From Eonycteris spelaea (Eukaryota > Chordata > Mammalia > Chiroptera > Pteropodidae), in contig PUFA01000170.1 of NCBI GenBank assembly GCA_003508835.1, forward strand, positions 3,650,821-3,714,820: a DNA stretch of 64,000 nt, in the 5' to 3' direction. A program made the position numbers and the translations under genes. The notes under the pieces were generated by a model, which did no database searches, had not been told where the DNA came from, and saw only the letters and a list, made by a program, of their open reading frames with translations. This document shows, piece by piece, positions 1 to 11,879 of this stretch; position 1 is the first letter of the stretch, and every line of letters starts with the position of its first letter.

Positions 1-1685
1 AGGTGCTATACAATTCTGCATTCTCAACAATAACGTACGAGAGAGTTCCTGCTGCTCCACATACCAGTATTTATGGTTACCACTGTTCCAGGTTTTGGCT
101 ATTCTGATAGGTGGGTGGTGTGGTATCATGCAGTTTAATTTGCATTTCCTTGATAACGTATGATATGGAGCATCTTTACTATGTTTATTTGCCATTTGTG
201 TATCTTCTTTGGCGAGGTTCCTGTTAAGGCCTTTGGCCTATTTTTAAATGCGGTGTACTTATTGAGTTTTAAGAGTTCTTTATATATTTTGGATAATGTC
301 TGTGGAAGAATTCTCTATATATTTTGGTTACCTCCCAACCTGACTTGTCTTCCAATTCGCTTGATACTATCTGTCACAGATAACTTTCTGATTTTAATGA
401 AATCCAACTTCTTATTTCTTTCATGGACTTTGGTGTTGTACCTAGAAAGGCATCACCATACCCAAGGTCACCGAGACTTTCTTCTATACTATCTTCAAAG
501 AGTTTTATATAGTTTTACAATTACATTTAGGTCTGTGATCCATTATTTACTTGTTTATTTGTAAGTATACAGCATAGTGATTAGACATTTATAATTTATG
601 ATCCATTATGAGTTAATTTTTGTGAATGTAATGTCTGTGTCTCAATTCATTCTTTTGCATGTAGATGTCCAGTTGTTCGAACACCATTTACTGAAGAGAC
701 TACCTGTTTCATTGCATTGCCTTTGTTCTTCTGTCAAAGGTAAACACTGACTATACTTATAGGGAACTCTATTCCGGACTCTCTATTCTGTTCCGCTGAC
801 CTGTCTATTCTTTCACCAAAACCACACTATCTTGATTACTATAGCTTCATAGTAAGTCACAGTAAGTTGGGTGGTGCCCGTCCTCCAACTTTGTTCTTCA
901 ATACTTTGGTGACTATTCTGGGTCTTTTGCCTATCCATATAAACTTTAGAATCACTTTGCTGATATCCATAACTTGCTGAAATTTTGACTGGAATTATAT
1001 TGAATCTATAGATCAATCTGGGAAGCACTCACATTTTAACAATATTGAATCTTTCTATCCATGAAAGTGGACTATCTACCTCTTTATTTGATTCTTTGGT
1101 TTCATTCATCAGAGTTGTTTTCTTCACGTGGATTTTGTAACTATTTTGTTAGATGTATACCTAAGGCTTTCAATACTTTTGGTCTAATGTAAATAGTATT
1201 GTTTTTAATTTTAAATTGAACTGTCCATTGCTGGTACATATGAAAGCAACAGACCTTTGTATATTAGCCTTGTATCCTGAAACCTTGCTTCTTAGTTCCA
1301 GATTTTGTCACCTGTTTCAGATTTTCTACAGTCTCTCATGTCATCTGTGAATGTTTTATGCCTCCTTCTCCATATGCACATCCACTATTTCCTTTTCTTG
1401 CCTTAATGCATTAGCAAGGACTTCCAGGAGTATGCTGAAAATTAGTGGAGAGAGGGACATCTTTGCCTTGGTACCTGACCATAGTGACAAAGCACTGAGT
1501 TTCTCAACATTAAGTATGATTCCAGTTGTAGTTTCTCCCAGATGATCTTTATCAAATTGAGGAAATTCCCTTCTATTCCTAGTTTAGTAAGTTTTTAATC
1601 ATGTCAATGCTTTTTCTCCATCTAGCGACATAATTACATGATTTTTCATTTGTAGTCTATTGGTGTGATGTATTAACCTAGTTTT
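1..1685 (-). mobile_element. LINE-1 ORF2 fragment
   Basis: The reverse strand resembles mammalian L1 ORF2 through the reverse-transcriptase region; for example the plus-strand text at 820-1040 (TTGATTACTATAGCTTCATA and following) and 1340-1680 is antisense L1. All frames are broken by stops and frameshifts. A short piece near 548-580 resembles L1 3' UTR (AGCATAGTGATTAGACATTT), suggesting an internal rearrangement or nested insertion. The element continues past the left edge. Open frames on the plus strand here are antisense shadows. Confidence 0.85.
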
Positions 1686-1724
1686 GTTTTTATGACAAGT
1701 ATAACATAAAGAAAACTGAGAAAG

Positions 1725-1850
1725 GGCTCTACAGTTCCGCTTTCACCTACTAACTACGGAACTGGTAAAGTACTTATTATCTAAGTGTTATTTTCTTCAC
1801 TTATGTAGGGATAAAATTTATATGACAGTCCTTGGGATTAAATATAATAA
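1725..1850 (+). repeat. MIR-like SINE fragment
   Basis: The text around 1790-1850 (TTTTCTTCACTTATGTAGGGATAA, later GGGATTAAAT) fits the central and 3' part of the MIR consensus. It is heavily diverged, and no tRNA-like head is preserved. Confidence 0.4.
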
Positions 1851-2630
1851 TGAGGCATCCCTCAGAGACATCGTAGGTTTGGTTCCAAACCACCATAATA
1901 CAAGAGTTATGGTCATGAGTCACACACATTTTTGGGTGTCCCAGGGCACATAAAAGTTATGTTTACACTATATTGTAGTCTATTAAGTGTGCAATAGCAT
2001 TATGTCTAAAAAAAACAATGTACATACCCTAATTTTAAAATACTTTACTAAGAATGCTAACCATAATCTGAGCCTTAAGCGAGTCAATCTTATCATTGTG
2101 GAGGGTCTTGCCTCAATGTTAATGGCTGCTGATGGATCAGGTGGCTGCTGAAGACTAGGGCAGCTGTGGCAATTTGTTAATAGTCTGCCACATCAATCGA
2201 CTCCTCTTTTTACTTTAACACTTAGAGGCACTGTAAGGCTATTAATTTGCCTAGTTTCAATATTGTAGTGTCTCAAGGAATAGGGAGGCCAGAGGAGAAG
2301 ATGACAGATGGAGAATATCTAGTTGGTATAGCAGTCAGAACACATTTACCAATTAAGTTTGTCATCTTATATGGGCACGGTTCATAGTACCCCAAAACAA
2401 TTACAATAGTAACATCAAAAATCACTGATGACAGATCACCATAACAAGTACAATAACTGAAAAGTTTGAAACACTGTGAGAAATACCAAAATGTGGCACA
2501 GAGACAAAGTGAACAAATGCTGTTGGAGAAATAATGCAACAAGACTTGCGCAACGCAGGGTGCTACAAACCTTCAATTTTTAATAAACAGAATATCTGCA
2601 AAGCTCAATAAAGTGCAGTATGGTTATACA
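1850..2630 (-). mobile_element. Tigger1 DNA transposon, internally deleted
   Basis: The left end (GGCATCCCTCAGAGACAT) and right end (GCTCAATAAAGTGCAGTATGG) are the two Tigger1 termini. The antisense start of the transposase frame is visible near 2218-2232, where the minus strand reads GCCTCTAAGTGTT. Most of the ~2.4-kb consensus, including the catalytic region, is missing, so only about 780 bp remains and no protein can be made. It belongs to the pogo/Tc1-mariner superfamily, inserted at TA and moved by cut-and-paste. Confidence 0.85.
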
Positions 2631-3834
2631 TGGGTTGTGATGACCAGGCAAAGTGGCTGGTTCACATCAGTAGTGCTCACTATAATATTCCCAAGTGTAA
2701 ACCAAGCATAGGATCCACCCATAATTGTTGACTAAGTGAATGAATGCTGATTAATACTAATTGCCTTAGTTCTCAAAAAACAAAACAAAAACAAAAAACA
2801 ACCACTGACTCCTCTAGTTTTCAAAAGTCTATTTGACCTCTTTTCAAATATATTACCAGTTCATCCTTTAGATATGTGCTTAATGTGAATCAAAATCCTT
2901 CCACCCTAGTGGATGCATAAGTATTTCTGAAGATGAGGGGTGGGGAATCTTAGGTCTAGTGAAATATAAAAGAAAACCTGTACTTCTGATGAGGAGCATG
3001 CAGGACACTTCCTTCCTGCAGCCATGTTTAGGAATGGAAAAGTTTTGCTAATTCTTTTGTTAATTTTGTACCTGAGTTCTCCTCGCCGCCCCCCAATGAT
3101 TTCACACTTGCTAAGAGTAGGGTTAACATCATTCATAACTGAGTCAGAATACCAAATTATTTACAAATCTAAGGTATTTTCACAAAAAAAATTGAATGTT
3201 TTTACAAATGTACAATTTTTTTTAAATAAAAAAGCAACCGTTTGTTTGCCTTTCTGTTGAGTAACAAGCTTATCACTATTACGCCCAGAATTACTGATTC
3301 TGCAGTACTGATAACTGTTAACATTTCCGTGTTAACTGATAGAATAATGTTATTTAAAATACCTCGACAGAGTTGCTTACCCTGGAATAGGTATAAAATC
3401 AAATGACGACTCAATGGTACAGTGATTGACGGCTGTTCTAAAATAGTGGTTGCTGAAACAAATTAAATTATAGGCACTTAAACTTGGAATCACAATCTTC
3501 ACTAAGTATGTATATTTTATTTAATTCATGTAAGAGAAATGTCAATTGATCTTAGATTCAATTAAGAAAAGAAATTAAGTGCTAAGCTGGGCACTAATTT
3601 CCCTGGTTAAATCTAACCACAGAAACTTTTCCTCCTGTGTAATAACAATGACCACTTCATGAGAAACTAGCATCCCACAAAAACAATTAGGAAAATGCTA
3701 ATATAGAAAGATGCAATCTATATGTCAATCACATCAGTACTTTTCTTTAAAAAACGTTAAGTACAAAAATGCAATTTAAATGACACTTGCCATTTGACAT
3801 TCCAGTGATAGAAATGTCCTATTTTTTTGTACTC
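2631..3834. other. Intron 2 sequence, no recognised feature
   Basis: The stretch is AT-rich with A-rich patches (2770-2800), and I recognise no repeat family or conserved frame. Short open frames on both strands lack any family signature. Confidence 0.5.
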
Positions 3835-3899
3835 ACTAATGTGGTAAACAGAATTAAATATTTAATAACAGGATATTTAATTCTGTTTACCACATTAGT
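3835..3899. repeat. Perfect 27-bp inverted repeat with 11-nt loop
   Basis: The left arm 3835-3861 begins ACTAATGTGGTAAACAG. The right arm 3873-3899 is its exact reverse complement (27 of 27 pairs), separated by TTAATAACAGG. The whole 65-nt unit would fold into an uninterrupted hairpin of pre-miRNA size. It shows no terminal motif of a known MITE. In an intron full of decayed repeats, an error-free palindrome suggests recent origin, for instance by replication template switching, or selection on the fold. Confidence 0.95.
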
Positions 3900-4580
3900 C
3901 CAATACAACTATCATCTATCACTCCCAGGGGGAAGAGCTGCTGAAGCTACCAGGAAGGCAAGCAAGAACTGAAGGCTGAGGCTGATAAGAGTCCCTTGGG
4001 CTCTGCCAGGATTCACAACTGTGAGCTAGCTGCCCAAAGACTCTCTCTTCTAAAGAAAAGGGAACCACGACAGAAAGACATGCCCAAGAATTCAAATAAC
4101 AAGATCCTGAGCAAAACTAGGTTCTCAGAGAGAAAGGAAAATACTCACTCCTGTATTTCCTTCCAGTTTCTTTGAACACAGAGGTGCTGCCAAGGAGCTA
4201 AAGAGGTGAACCAAGTGCTACCTACCTAGCCAAAGTTGTGAATACACTACTCAGAAACCAATAAAATATAGAACAATGATACACTGACAAGGATCATTAA
4301 AACTAGAAGTTCATTTTTGTAAACAAGACAACAAAACAAACACACTTTACGTGAGAATAATAGAGGAAAAAATAAAGATAGCATTGTTATACATCATCAA
4401 ACTACACAGACAAAAACAAAAGCTTAGAGAATAATGAACCAACAAGATAAAAGAATCTTGGCCCAGTAAAAAACCTCATGGAGCAGACTGATACCATTTT
4501 CTTAGACCAGCGGGACATTCTGCCTAGAAGAAACAAACTTCTAGTCTATTTATGCCAATATGTTCTGCCTAAAATAAATA
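3900..4580. other. Intron 2 sequence, no recognised feature
   Basis: This stretch of moderate GC then A-rich DNA may include degraded LINE sequence, but I could not align any of it with confidence. Confidence 0.4.
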
Positions 4581-4628
4581 TGGATGGATGGATGGATGGA
4601 TGGATGGATGGAAGAACGAACGAACGAA
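4581..4628 (+). repeat. Compound microsatellite (GGAT)n-(GAAC)n
   Basis: About seven GGAT units (4581-4611) pass directly into GAAC units (about 4614-4628) and then GAAA-like units. The second motif could arise from the first by point changes followed by slippage. Confidence 0.95.
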
Positions 4629-5369
4629 AGAAAGTTAAAAAATGGAACTGCAAATTTTAATTGAATTTGGTTATCTCTGTTAAGAACAAAAAAATAAAAC
4701 TGGGTCCCTACCTAATACAATACACAAAAACTAATTCTCTCATGTCTTACAAATGTAACAGGCAAAGCTTTAAACAGTTTTTTAAAAAAAATCTGTATGA
4801 CTTGTATATGTAAGAACTTTTCATATTAAAACACAAGAAGCCTAACCATAAAAGAAAAATACTGATAAACTCTACTACAAAGTAGCCACAAAAATCTCTA
4901 TGGGAAAAATACTGTATCCCAACAACAGATGAGAACTTAAAATCCTTTATTAGGCATTGATTTCCAACAATTAACATGAAAAACATCCAGAAGAATAAGG
5001 AAGAAATTTAAATGAGAACATTTCAAAATTTAAATGAGAACACAGTATTTTAACTAGGATGGCAAAGGGAACTTGTGGCCATATTAAAAACCTGCATGTT
5101 AAAATTAACTTTTATTCATTTCAAAAGAGAGCATAAAGAAGTGACAAAGCAAAACTACAACTAAGAGGTGATAGTAGCAACACAACCAACAGAGAAGTGT
5201 TAACTATATTACATAAAAATCTATGAAATCAGTTTAATTCAAATTTTTATTACGCAATGATACAAATACACATTCCACAGAATTTCACAGAAACACTAAA
5301 ATGTTACAGAGGAAAAAAGACGTAACACTTCATTAATAATTAAAGAAACAGAACTAAAATACTACACAC

Positions 5370-5760
5370 TAGATTGACAAAAATTAAAAAATTACTTAAG
5401 ATAAGTGCTGATGAGTATTTCAAACAGCAAAAACTCTTGTGCACCATTGGTGAGTACATAAATTAAAACAAAATGTTGGAAATAATCTAGTATTACCTAG
5501 TAAAATCTAACATACTCTTCTTAGATATATACTCTCCAAAACTCGTGCATACATGCACCAAGAAATAAGTACAACAATAGTCAAGGAATCACTGCTCTTG
5601 AAGTCAAAAATTTTAAATGACCCAGATATCCACCAAAATGAAGACAATTCAGGGTATTTTTTACAGAAGAGACTACTCCACAGCAATGAGTATTATACAA
5701 CTACATACGAAAACATGGCTAATTATTTAAAATACTATTATTAAATCGAAACAGAAGTTA
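5370..5760 (+). mobile_element. Degraded LINE-1/HAL1-like ORF2 remnant
   Basis: The word order resembles old L1 ORF2 3' sequence: a lead-in like GTGCACCATTGGTGAGTAC, then GACCCAGATATCCACCAAAATG, then a stretch resembling the TACAACTACATACGAAAACATGG part of the consensus. Many indels separate the matches, and no frame is intact. Confidence 0.45.
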
Positions 5761-6119
5761 TAGGAAACACTACATGGACACATTTTCATAAAACAAAAAA
5801 ACGCACACACAGAACAGTATTTCTGTCGTATACAAGACAAAAATTGTATATGAAAAAACAAAACACATGGTAGTCACTACCCACATAAGGGTAAAAGGAG
5901 GATAAAAAGGAACATATAAACATATGTAACAGTATTGGTAACATTCAATATTAATTAATTTCAAATATAAATTTTAAAAAGTCAATCCAGAAAGATAGAA
6001 AATATAAAAGTTCCCTGTGATCCAAAATTAGCCTTAAATTTCATACAATTCCTACAAAATTTTACATATTTGTTTTTTAATATTCACACAAAAAAATCTA
6101 CAAAATATTCTTGCTAAAA

Positions 6120-6595
6120 ACCTAAATCTGATCAAGCCTCATCTAACTACAAATTTACAGGAAATAAAGAGGATATGAAGAATATCTGGAAGACAACCTA
6201 GAGGTATAATCAGCAAAATCAAGTAAGTACAATTTCTGAAAATTGAAAAACTAGACCCAATTTCTCTACAAAGAAAATCAAGAAAGGGAAGAGAAAAGGT
6301 AAACTGATTTATAGATAAAGAGACTTAAAAGACATCAACCAAATCAACATGTTGCCTTTCCTTGGTTCCTGATTCAGAAGTAAAAAAAAAGTAAAAGACA
6401 TTTTTGAGGCAACTACAAAATTTTGACTACTGTTTCGGGATTAGATGACATTAAAAAATTATTTTAAATTTTATTAGGTATGATAATGATATCAATGTCA
6501 TCTTCAAGAGACTATATCTTTTACGAAGATACACACTGAAGTATTTGAGAATATGATCTCTGAAAGTTCCTTTAATATTCTCCATTAGTAAGAAA
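6120..6595 (+). mobile_element. Ancient L1M 3' UTR fragment
   Basis: The phrases GACTACTGTTTCGGGATTAGATGACATTAAAA and TAGGTATGATAATGATATC, followed by GAAGATACACACTGAAGTATTT, match the 3' untranslated part of mammalian-wide L1M elements. A related copy lies at 13.17-13.67 kb. Confidence 0.6.
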
Positions 6596-6608
6596 AAAAA
6601 TAAGTGTA

Positions 6609-6904
6609 GAGGTAGCCCTTGAATAATCAGGGGTTGGGGAACTGACCCACTTGTGCAACCAAAATTCTACATTTTTTGACTCCTCAAAAATGTTAAGTCC
6701 CTTGGTATCTAGGGATTTGTTCTAGGACCATCACTTGTGGATGCTCAGTTTGCCTAAATAAAATGGTGTAGGTTGATGCATACAGTCAGCCCTCTGCATC
6801 TGCAGACTCCTAACCATGGATCAAAAACGGTACAGGTAGTTACTGAAAAAACTCCATGTGTAAGTGGACTTGCACAGTTCAAACCCGTGTTAAGAGTTAA
6901 CTGT
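6609..6904 (+). mobile_element. MER2-like Tigger MITE
   Basis: The left end AGCCCTTGAATAATCAGGGG and the right end, ending near GTTAAGAGTTAACTG, correspond to the inverted termini of MER2-type elements. Internal phrases CAGTCAGCCCTCTGCATC and AAGTGGACTTGCACAGTTCA also fit. It is a non-autonomous Tc1-mariner/Tigger copy with no coding capacity. Confidence 0.75.
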
Positions 6905-6994
6905 ATTATTAAACCATTCGCACACTTTCATTTATCTTCAAAGTTGTATAATAAAGTTTTAAAAATGAAAAAGATATAGATTAAAAAATTCTAA

Positions 6995-8239
6995 GACACA
7001 AATATTGTTAAAACATCCACACTACTCAAAGAAATCTACAGTCAATGTAAACCCTATCAAAATTCCAGTGTCATTTTTCATAGAGCTAGAACAAACAATC
7101 CTAAAATTTGTATGGTATCACAAAGGACTCCAAAGAGCCAAAGCAATCTTGAGAACAACGCTGGAGGCAGCACACTTCCTAATTTCAAACTATATTACAA
7201 AGCTACAGTAACCGAAACAATATGGCACTGGCATAAAAACAGACACATAGATCCATGGAACAGAATAAAGAGTTCAAAAATAAACCCATTCATATATGGT
7301 CAATTAATTTACAAAACAGAGGAGGAAAGAAAATACAATGGAGAAAGGCAGTAACTGCAAAAAACGGTGCTGGGAAAACTAAACACATGTAGAAGAATGA
7401 AACTAAGCCACTATTTTACACCATATACTAAAGTCAACACAAAATGAATTAAAGACTTAAATTTAAGACATGAATCCATAAAACTCCTATAAAAAAAAAA
7501 GCAGGTGGTAAGCTTCTTGGCACTGGTCTTGGTAATGATTCTTTGGATCTGACCTCAAAAGCAAAGGCAACAAAAGCCAATATAAACAATTAGGACTATA
7601 TCAAACTAAAAAGATTCTGTGTGGTAAAGAAAACCATCAACAAGATAGCAACCTAAGAAATAGAAGAAAATACCTGCAGATCATATATTTGATAGATTAA
7701 AACCAAAAACATATTTAAAAAACTCACACAACTCGGAATAAAAATAAACAATGCAGCTTTAAAACAAATGGACAGAGAAAGTGAATAGACATTTTTGCAA
7801 AGATGACATATAGATGGCAGCTAGCTCACAGGTATAAGAAGTGCATCTGTAATCATCAAAGAAACGCCAATAAAAAACCACAATAAGAGATCATGTCACA
7901 CTAACAGCTATTACCAAAAACAGAAGAAAAAGTGTTGGTGAGGATGCAGAAAAAAGAGAAGGGTTGTGCACTATTGGTGGGAATGTAAACTGGTGCAGCC
8001 ACTATGAAAAACAGGATGGTGGCTGCTCAAAAAAAAAAAATAAAAAAGAAGTACAATTATATTACCCTGCAATCTCAATTCAGGATATCTATCTGAAGAA
8101 AATAAAATCATTATCTCAAAAAGATATTTGCACCACCATGTTCATTGCAGCATTATTTACGATAGCCAAAGAAATAAATACAACCTAAGTGTCCTCTGAC
8201 AGATGAATAGATAAAGAAAATGTGGTACATACGTTAGCG
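6995..8239 (+). mobile_element. LINE-1 ORF2 3' part (left segment, split by LTR)
   Basis: The plus strand shows L1 ORF2 landmarks in order: AAATTTGTATGGTATCACAAAGG, GGAACAGAATAAAGAG, AGTGTTGGTGAGGATGCAG, GGGAATGTAAACTGGTGCAGCC, then TTCATTGCAGCATTATTTACGATAGCC. Frameshifts break the frame. The element is interrupted at about 8240 by a solo LTR and resumes at 8783. Confidence 0.88.
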
Positions 8240-8782
8240 TGGGCTGATAGCCAGATATAAGCAGGAAAGGGAGACACCCACAGGGGCACAATGTGCTTGC
8301 CATGAGCCCTGATAGGCCTTTAGAGGGGCTCAAAACCCACAAAATCTTGGCCTAGAAAGACAAGAGTTCTTCCCTACAAGAATACATATACAGACCAAGC
8401 CCCATTTGTTCTTAACCTAACCCTACCCTGATTATTCAGCTGTTATAATAAATTAGCAGCGCAGTTAATGCTGTACGCATCATGTACCCAACACCATGAC
8501 AGTTCAATGAGGACCACAAATGGTAAGAAAAGAGGTGTCTCCCAAGTTCCAAGAAAAGTAACCTCCTTTCTCTGAAGAGACAACCCAGAACCATAAATAT
8601 TCCACCCCCGTTAAGTCAGCAGATCAAGTCCCCACCCTGCAAGAAAAGCTGGGCAGCTCTCCTGTCTTAAGAGTCTACTTTCGCTTTCAATAAACTTGAG
8701 CTGTCACTTCATTGCCTTCATTGTCTCTCCATGAATTCTTTCTCACAACATTGACAAGACCCTGGTTAACGGTCCGGTGACA
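8240..8782 (+). mobile_element. Solo ERV LTR inserted in L1
   Basis: A 543-bp block begins TGGGCTGATAGCC and ends CCGGTGACA, giving TG...CA termini. It interrupts an otherwise continuous L1. AATAAA at 8689-8694 is followed by a GT/T-rich R-U5-like part. The style is that of class I (gammaretrovirus-like) LTRs. No internal viral genes are present, so it is a recombined solo LTR or a fragment. I could not find a clean target-site duplication, so the ends may be slightly off. Confidence 0.7.
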
Positions 8783-9262
8783 AAAACACAATAAAATATT
8801 ATTCAGCCAAAGGAAATCTTGCCATTGAGACAGCATGGATGGGCCTTGAGGGCATTATGGTAAGCAAAGTCTGTCAAAGAGAGAAAAATAGAAATACTGT
8901 ATGTCACTTACATGTGGAAACAGACAGACAGACAGACACAAACAGAACAGACTGGTGGCCAGAGACAGGGGTTGGAGGGAAGGGCAGAATGGGCAAAATG
9001 GGTGGGAAAAGTGCTGTTATAGATAAATGAGTCTTGGGGATGTAATGCACAGCATAGTGGCTATTAGTTAATAATACTGTACTGTACATTTGAAAGTTGT
9101 TAAGAGTAAATCTTAAAAAGTTCTGGAATAAAGTTCTAACTATGTGTGGTGATGGATGTAAACTAAACTTTTCCTGGTATTTATATGTAAACATATACCA
9201 AATCATTATGTTATACACCTGAAATTAAAACAATGTTATATACCAGTTACATATAATTAAGA
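8783..9262 (+). mobile_element. LINE-1 3' end (right segment)
   Basis: The L1 continues with AATATTATTCAGCC, CAGCATGGATGGGCCTTGAG and a 3' UTR containing AACTATGTGTGGTGATGGATG and ATTATGTTATACACCTGAAATT. This tail is typical of L1MA-type and related laurasiatherian L1 elements. A short CAGA repeat lies at 8921-8938. Confidence 0.88.
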
Positions 9263-9899
9263 AAATAGAACTCTAAAAGTTAAAACCTACTTCTAAAGGT
9301 ATCAACTGATCTTTCTTAATCTCAAATGCATTTTTAACAAGAAATAAATGAGTCCAGGATCTAATTTTAAATGCCCCCCCCCCCAATTAATCTAGCGTGG
9401 GCAGAAAAAGGTAAAAACAGAAATTAGTGAATTATGAAACAAATGATCACATTTGGTTCTTTAAAAACACGAGTAAAATAAGGTCTCTGAAAAGAGAAAG
9501 AAAAAGAAAATAGAAATGTTCAATATCAGTAATAAAAAAGGAGAGAATTCAAAGATGCTGTATTAATTCTTAGAAATCTGAAAGTAAAACATTATTTTCT
9601 AGAAAAGTACTGAATAAACCAGTAACTGGAAGAAATCAAACTATCTGTCAAAGAAGTATCCCTCTTTCACACTCTACATAAGGGGAAAAATGATGGGAAG
9701 CACACACAATGCTGCTTAGCTTTGGTAAAATTCCTGGTAATTTAATTTATTTTCCTTTCTGCATAAAGCACTTAATTCTCTGCGTTGAGCCTGTCTTTTA
9801 TAATGAGACTCTATCAAGGGAAAAAAGGGAAAATTCTTCAAAGAAATATAGTTCTCTGCCTTTGAGCTGAAGCACTGCCATATTATTTTATTGATAAAG
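9263..9899. other. Intron 2 sequence with a C-run
   Basis: No family was recognised. A poly-C run lies at about 9373-9384 and A-rich stretches occur around 9480-9530. Confidence 0.5.
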
Positions 9900-11060
9900 C
9901 AAATACAATGCTCCCCCCAATTAACTTAAAAATTTAGTGCAATTATAATCGAACCCCAAAAAATCTTCAAGGAAATTACCCAACTGATCTTAAAAGACAT
10001 ACAGTATGCAGTAAATGCCAAGACAATTCTGAAGAACAAAGTTGTGAAATTCCAAGACTTACTGTGATGCTACACTAAATTAAGACACTGTGGTATTCAT
10101 ACAGAAATAGACTAACAATGAAACAGAACAGATAACCCAGAAACAGTTCCATGCACATATGGAAACCTGACAGCTGACACTGCAGATCAGTAGGGAAAAA
10201 AAATTAACTATTCAACTGAGTTGCATAAGGGAAAAATTATAAAAACTTTACCATACACCACACAAAAATTAAGTTCCAAATAGACTGAGGCTCTAAATGT
10301 AAAAATCAAAACTTTTACTTTCAAAATAAAATCTACAATAATATAAAACTTTCAGTTAAATATTTTGTAAAACTAAAACATAAATGTGATGTTAAAACTT
10401 CCAACTGCTATTCCTCAATGTAAAACCCACAGTAAGAAAGGAGTTATCTGTAGCATGTATAACTAACAAATTTTTAATATCCACACTACATAAAAACTCC
10501 TAGGAATCAATAAGAAAAAGACGAAAACTACATTAAAAGGAAAAATGGGTAGATGAAATGAATGGGCGTTTAAAAGAAAAGAAACATGAATGGTCAATTA
10601 ATTCAGAAAATATAACATTAATACTCAGGGAATTCAAATTAAAACAAGATACCATTCACACATACGACCATTAAAAAGTTCAACAGTGTCAATTATCAGA
10701 GAGGATATGGAGAAACAGGAATTCTCATATACTGCTAACGGAGTATAAATTGGCAAAGCCACTTAGGGAAGCAACATGCCAATATCCATTCAACATGAAA
10801 ACAGACAACCTATAATCAATCCAGCAATTCTACTTCTAGAGAAACTCAAACTCTGACATAACGAAATATGCACAATGCTCATGGCAATTTGTAACAGGAA
10901 AAAATAACCTTGTAGTTGTCAACACGGAATGGTATATTCATATAATCATATACTATATGGCAATGAAAAGGAATGAATTTGAACTACATATAAACATAGG
11001 TTAAGAAACAATCATTGAACATAAAAGAGCAAATTACAGAAGACACACAGCATGACAGCA
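9900..11060 (+). mobile_element. Old LINE-1 ORF2 fragment (L1ME-like)
   Basis: Ordered but diverged L1 ORF2 3' landmarks are seen: AATTACCCAACTGATCTTAAAAG, TGATGCTACACTAAATTAAGACACTGTGGTATTC, GAGAGGATATGGAGAAACAGG and CAATTCTACTTCTAGA. Stops occur in all frames. It is followed by a TA/CA-rich microsatellite at about 11058-11092. Confidence 0.7.
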
Positions 11061-11199
11061 TATATATATACATACACACACACACATATATATCATTTAA
11101 ACAAGTAAAACAAAACTATATACGCTTAAGATAAAAAATATAAATACATATTATCAAAAGTATAGATAATTCCACAGAAGGGGAGGTGAGGTATATGCA

Positions 11200-11304
11200 G
11201 GGTGTTTATGTCTCCCTAAAATTCATATGTTGAAACTCTAATCCCCAATGTGATGTTATTTGGACATGGGGCCTCTGGGAGATAATTAGGGTTAGATGAA
11301 GTCC
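11200..11304 (+). mobile_element. MaLR (MLT1/MST-type) LTR fragment
   Basis: GTGTTTATGTCTCCCTAAAATTCATATGTTGAAACTCTAATCCCC-like text, then TGTGATGTTATTTGGACATGGGGCC and GATAATTAGGGTTAGATGA, match the 5' half of MaLR LTRs. The 3' half is missing. Confidence 0.75.
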
Positions 11305-11569
11305 AACTTCCTATCACCAAAAATTCTACTTTTAAAGGCTCAAAGGAATCCTCCATAGCTCCTAAAGCCATTAAATTGAACTGACTGTGCCTTACTTATT
11401 TTTTTTCCCGACTTCTTTTGGACTATACATCTTTAATTTCAAACACTCCATCCCCAATTATTTTAAAAGTCAGACAACCTATCCCTACTTTTACTGTGCT
11501 CACTCTTTTATTTTAAAATATAAAAATATGATTAACTTTAGACTTGAAATTTCTACCCTCCAGAAAGGC

Positions 11570-11850
11570 ATGGTTCAAAAGAAATGTAATGTGAGCAACA
11601 CATGTAACTTTGTTTTTCAGTAACCATATTTTAAAAAGTTAAAAAGGTACTATAAATATATTTTATTTAACCCAATGTTATCATTTAAATGTATAAATGT
11701 AAAAATTACATTTTTAATTCTATGTCCTAAGAATATGCTCGTACTGTACAATTGAGAGCAGACCAATTTAGACTAGCCACATGCGAAGTGTTCAACGACC
11801 ACACAGACTACTGGCTACCATAACTGACAACACAGCTCAAAACAATACTA
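11570..11850. mobile_element. hAT-Charlie non-autonomous element
   Basis: The segments AGAAATGTAATGTGAGCAACAC, TTTATTTAACCCAATGTTATC and GACTAGCCACATGCGAAGTG, ending in CTGGCTACCATA, follow a MER-type Charlie MITE in order. The exact subfamily is uncertain. It has no coding capacity. Confidence 0.6.
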
Positions 11851-11879
11851 GAACTCTAGTTACTCTGCCACTCTTACAT

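Noticed and set aside
160..564. 134-codon plus-strand frame near the left edge.
   Set aside because: It is antisense to an L1 ORF2 fragment and has only hydrophobic low-complexity translation.
6773..7354. Series of 68-80 codon plus-strand frames.
   Set aside because: The first is inside the MER2-like element and the others are broken L1 ORF2.
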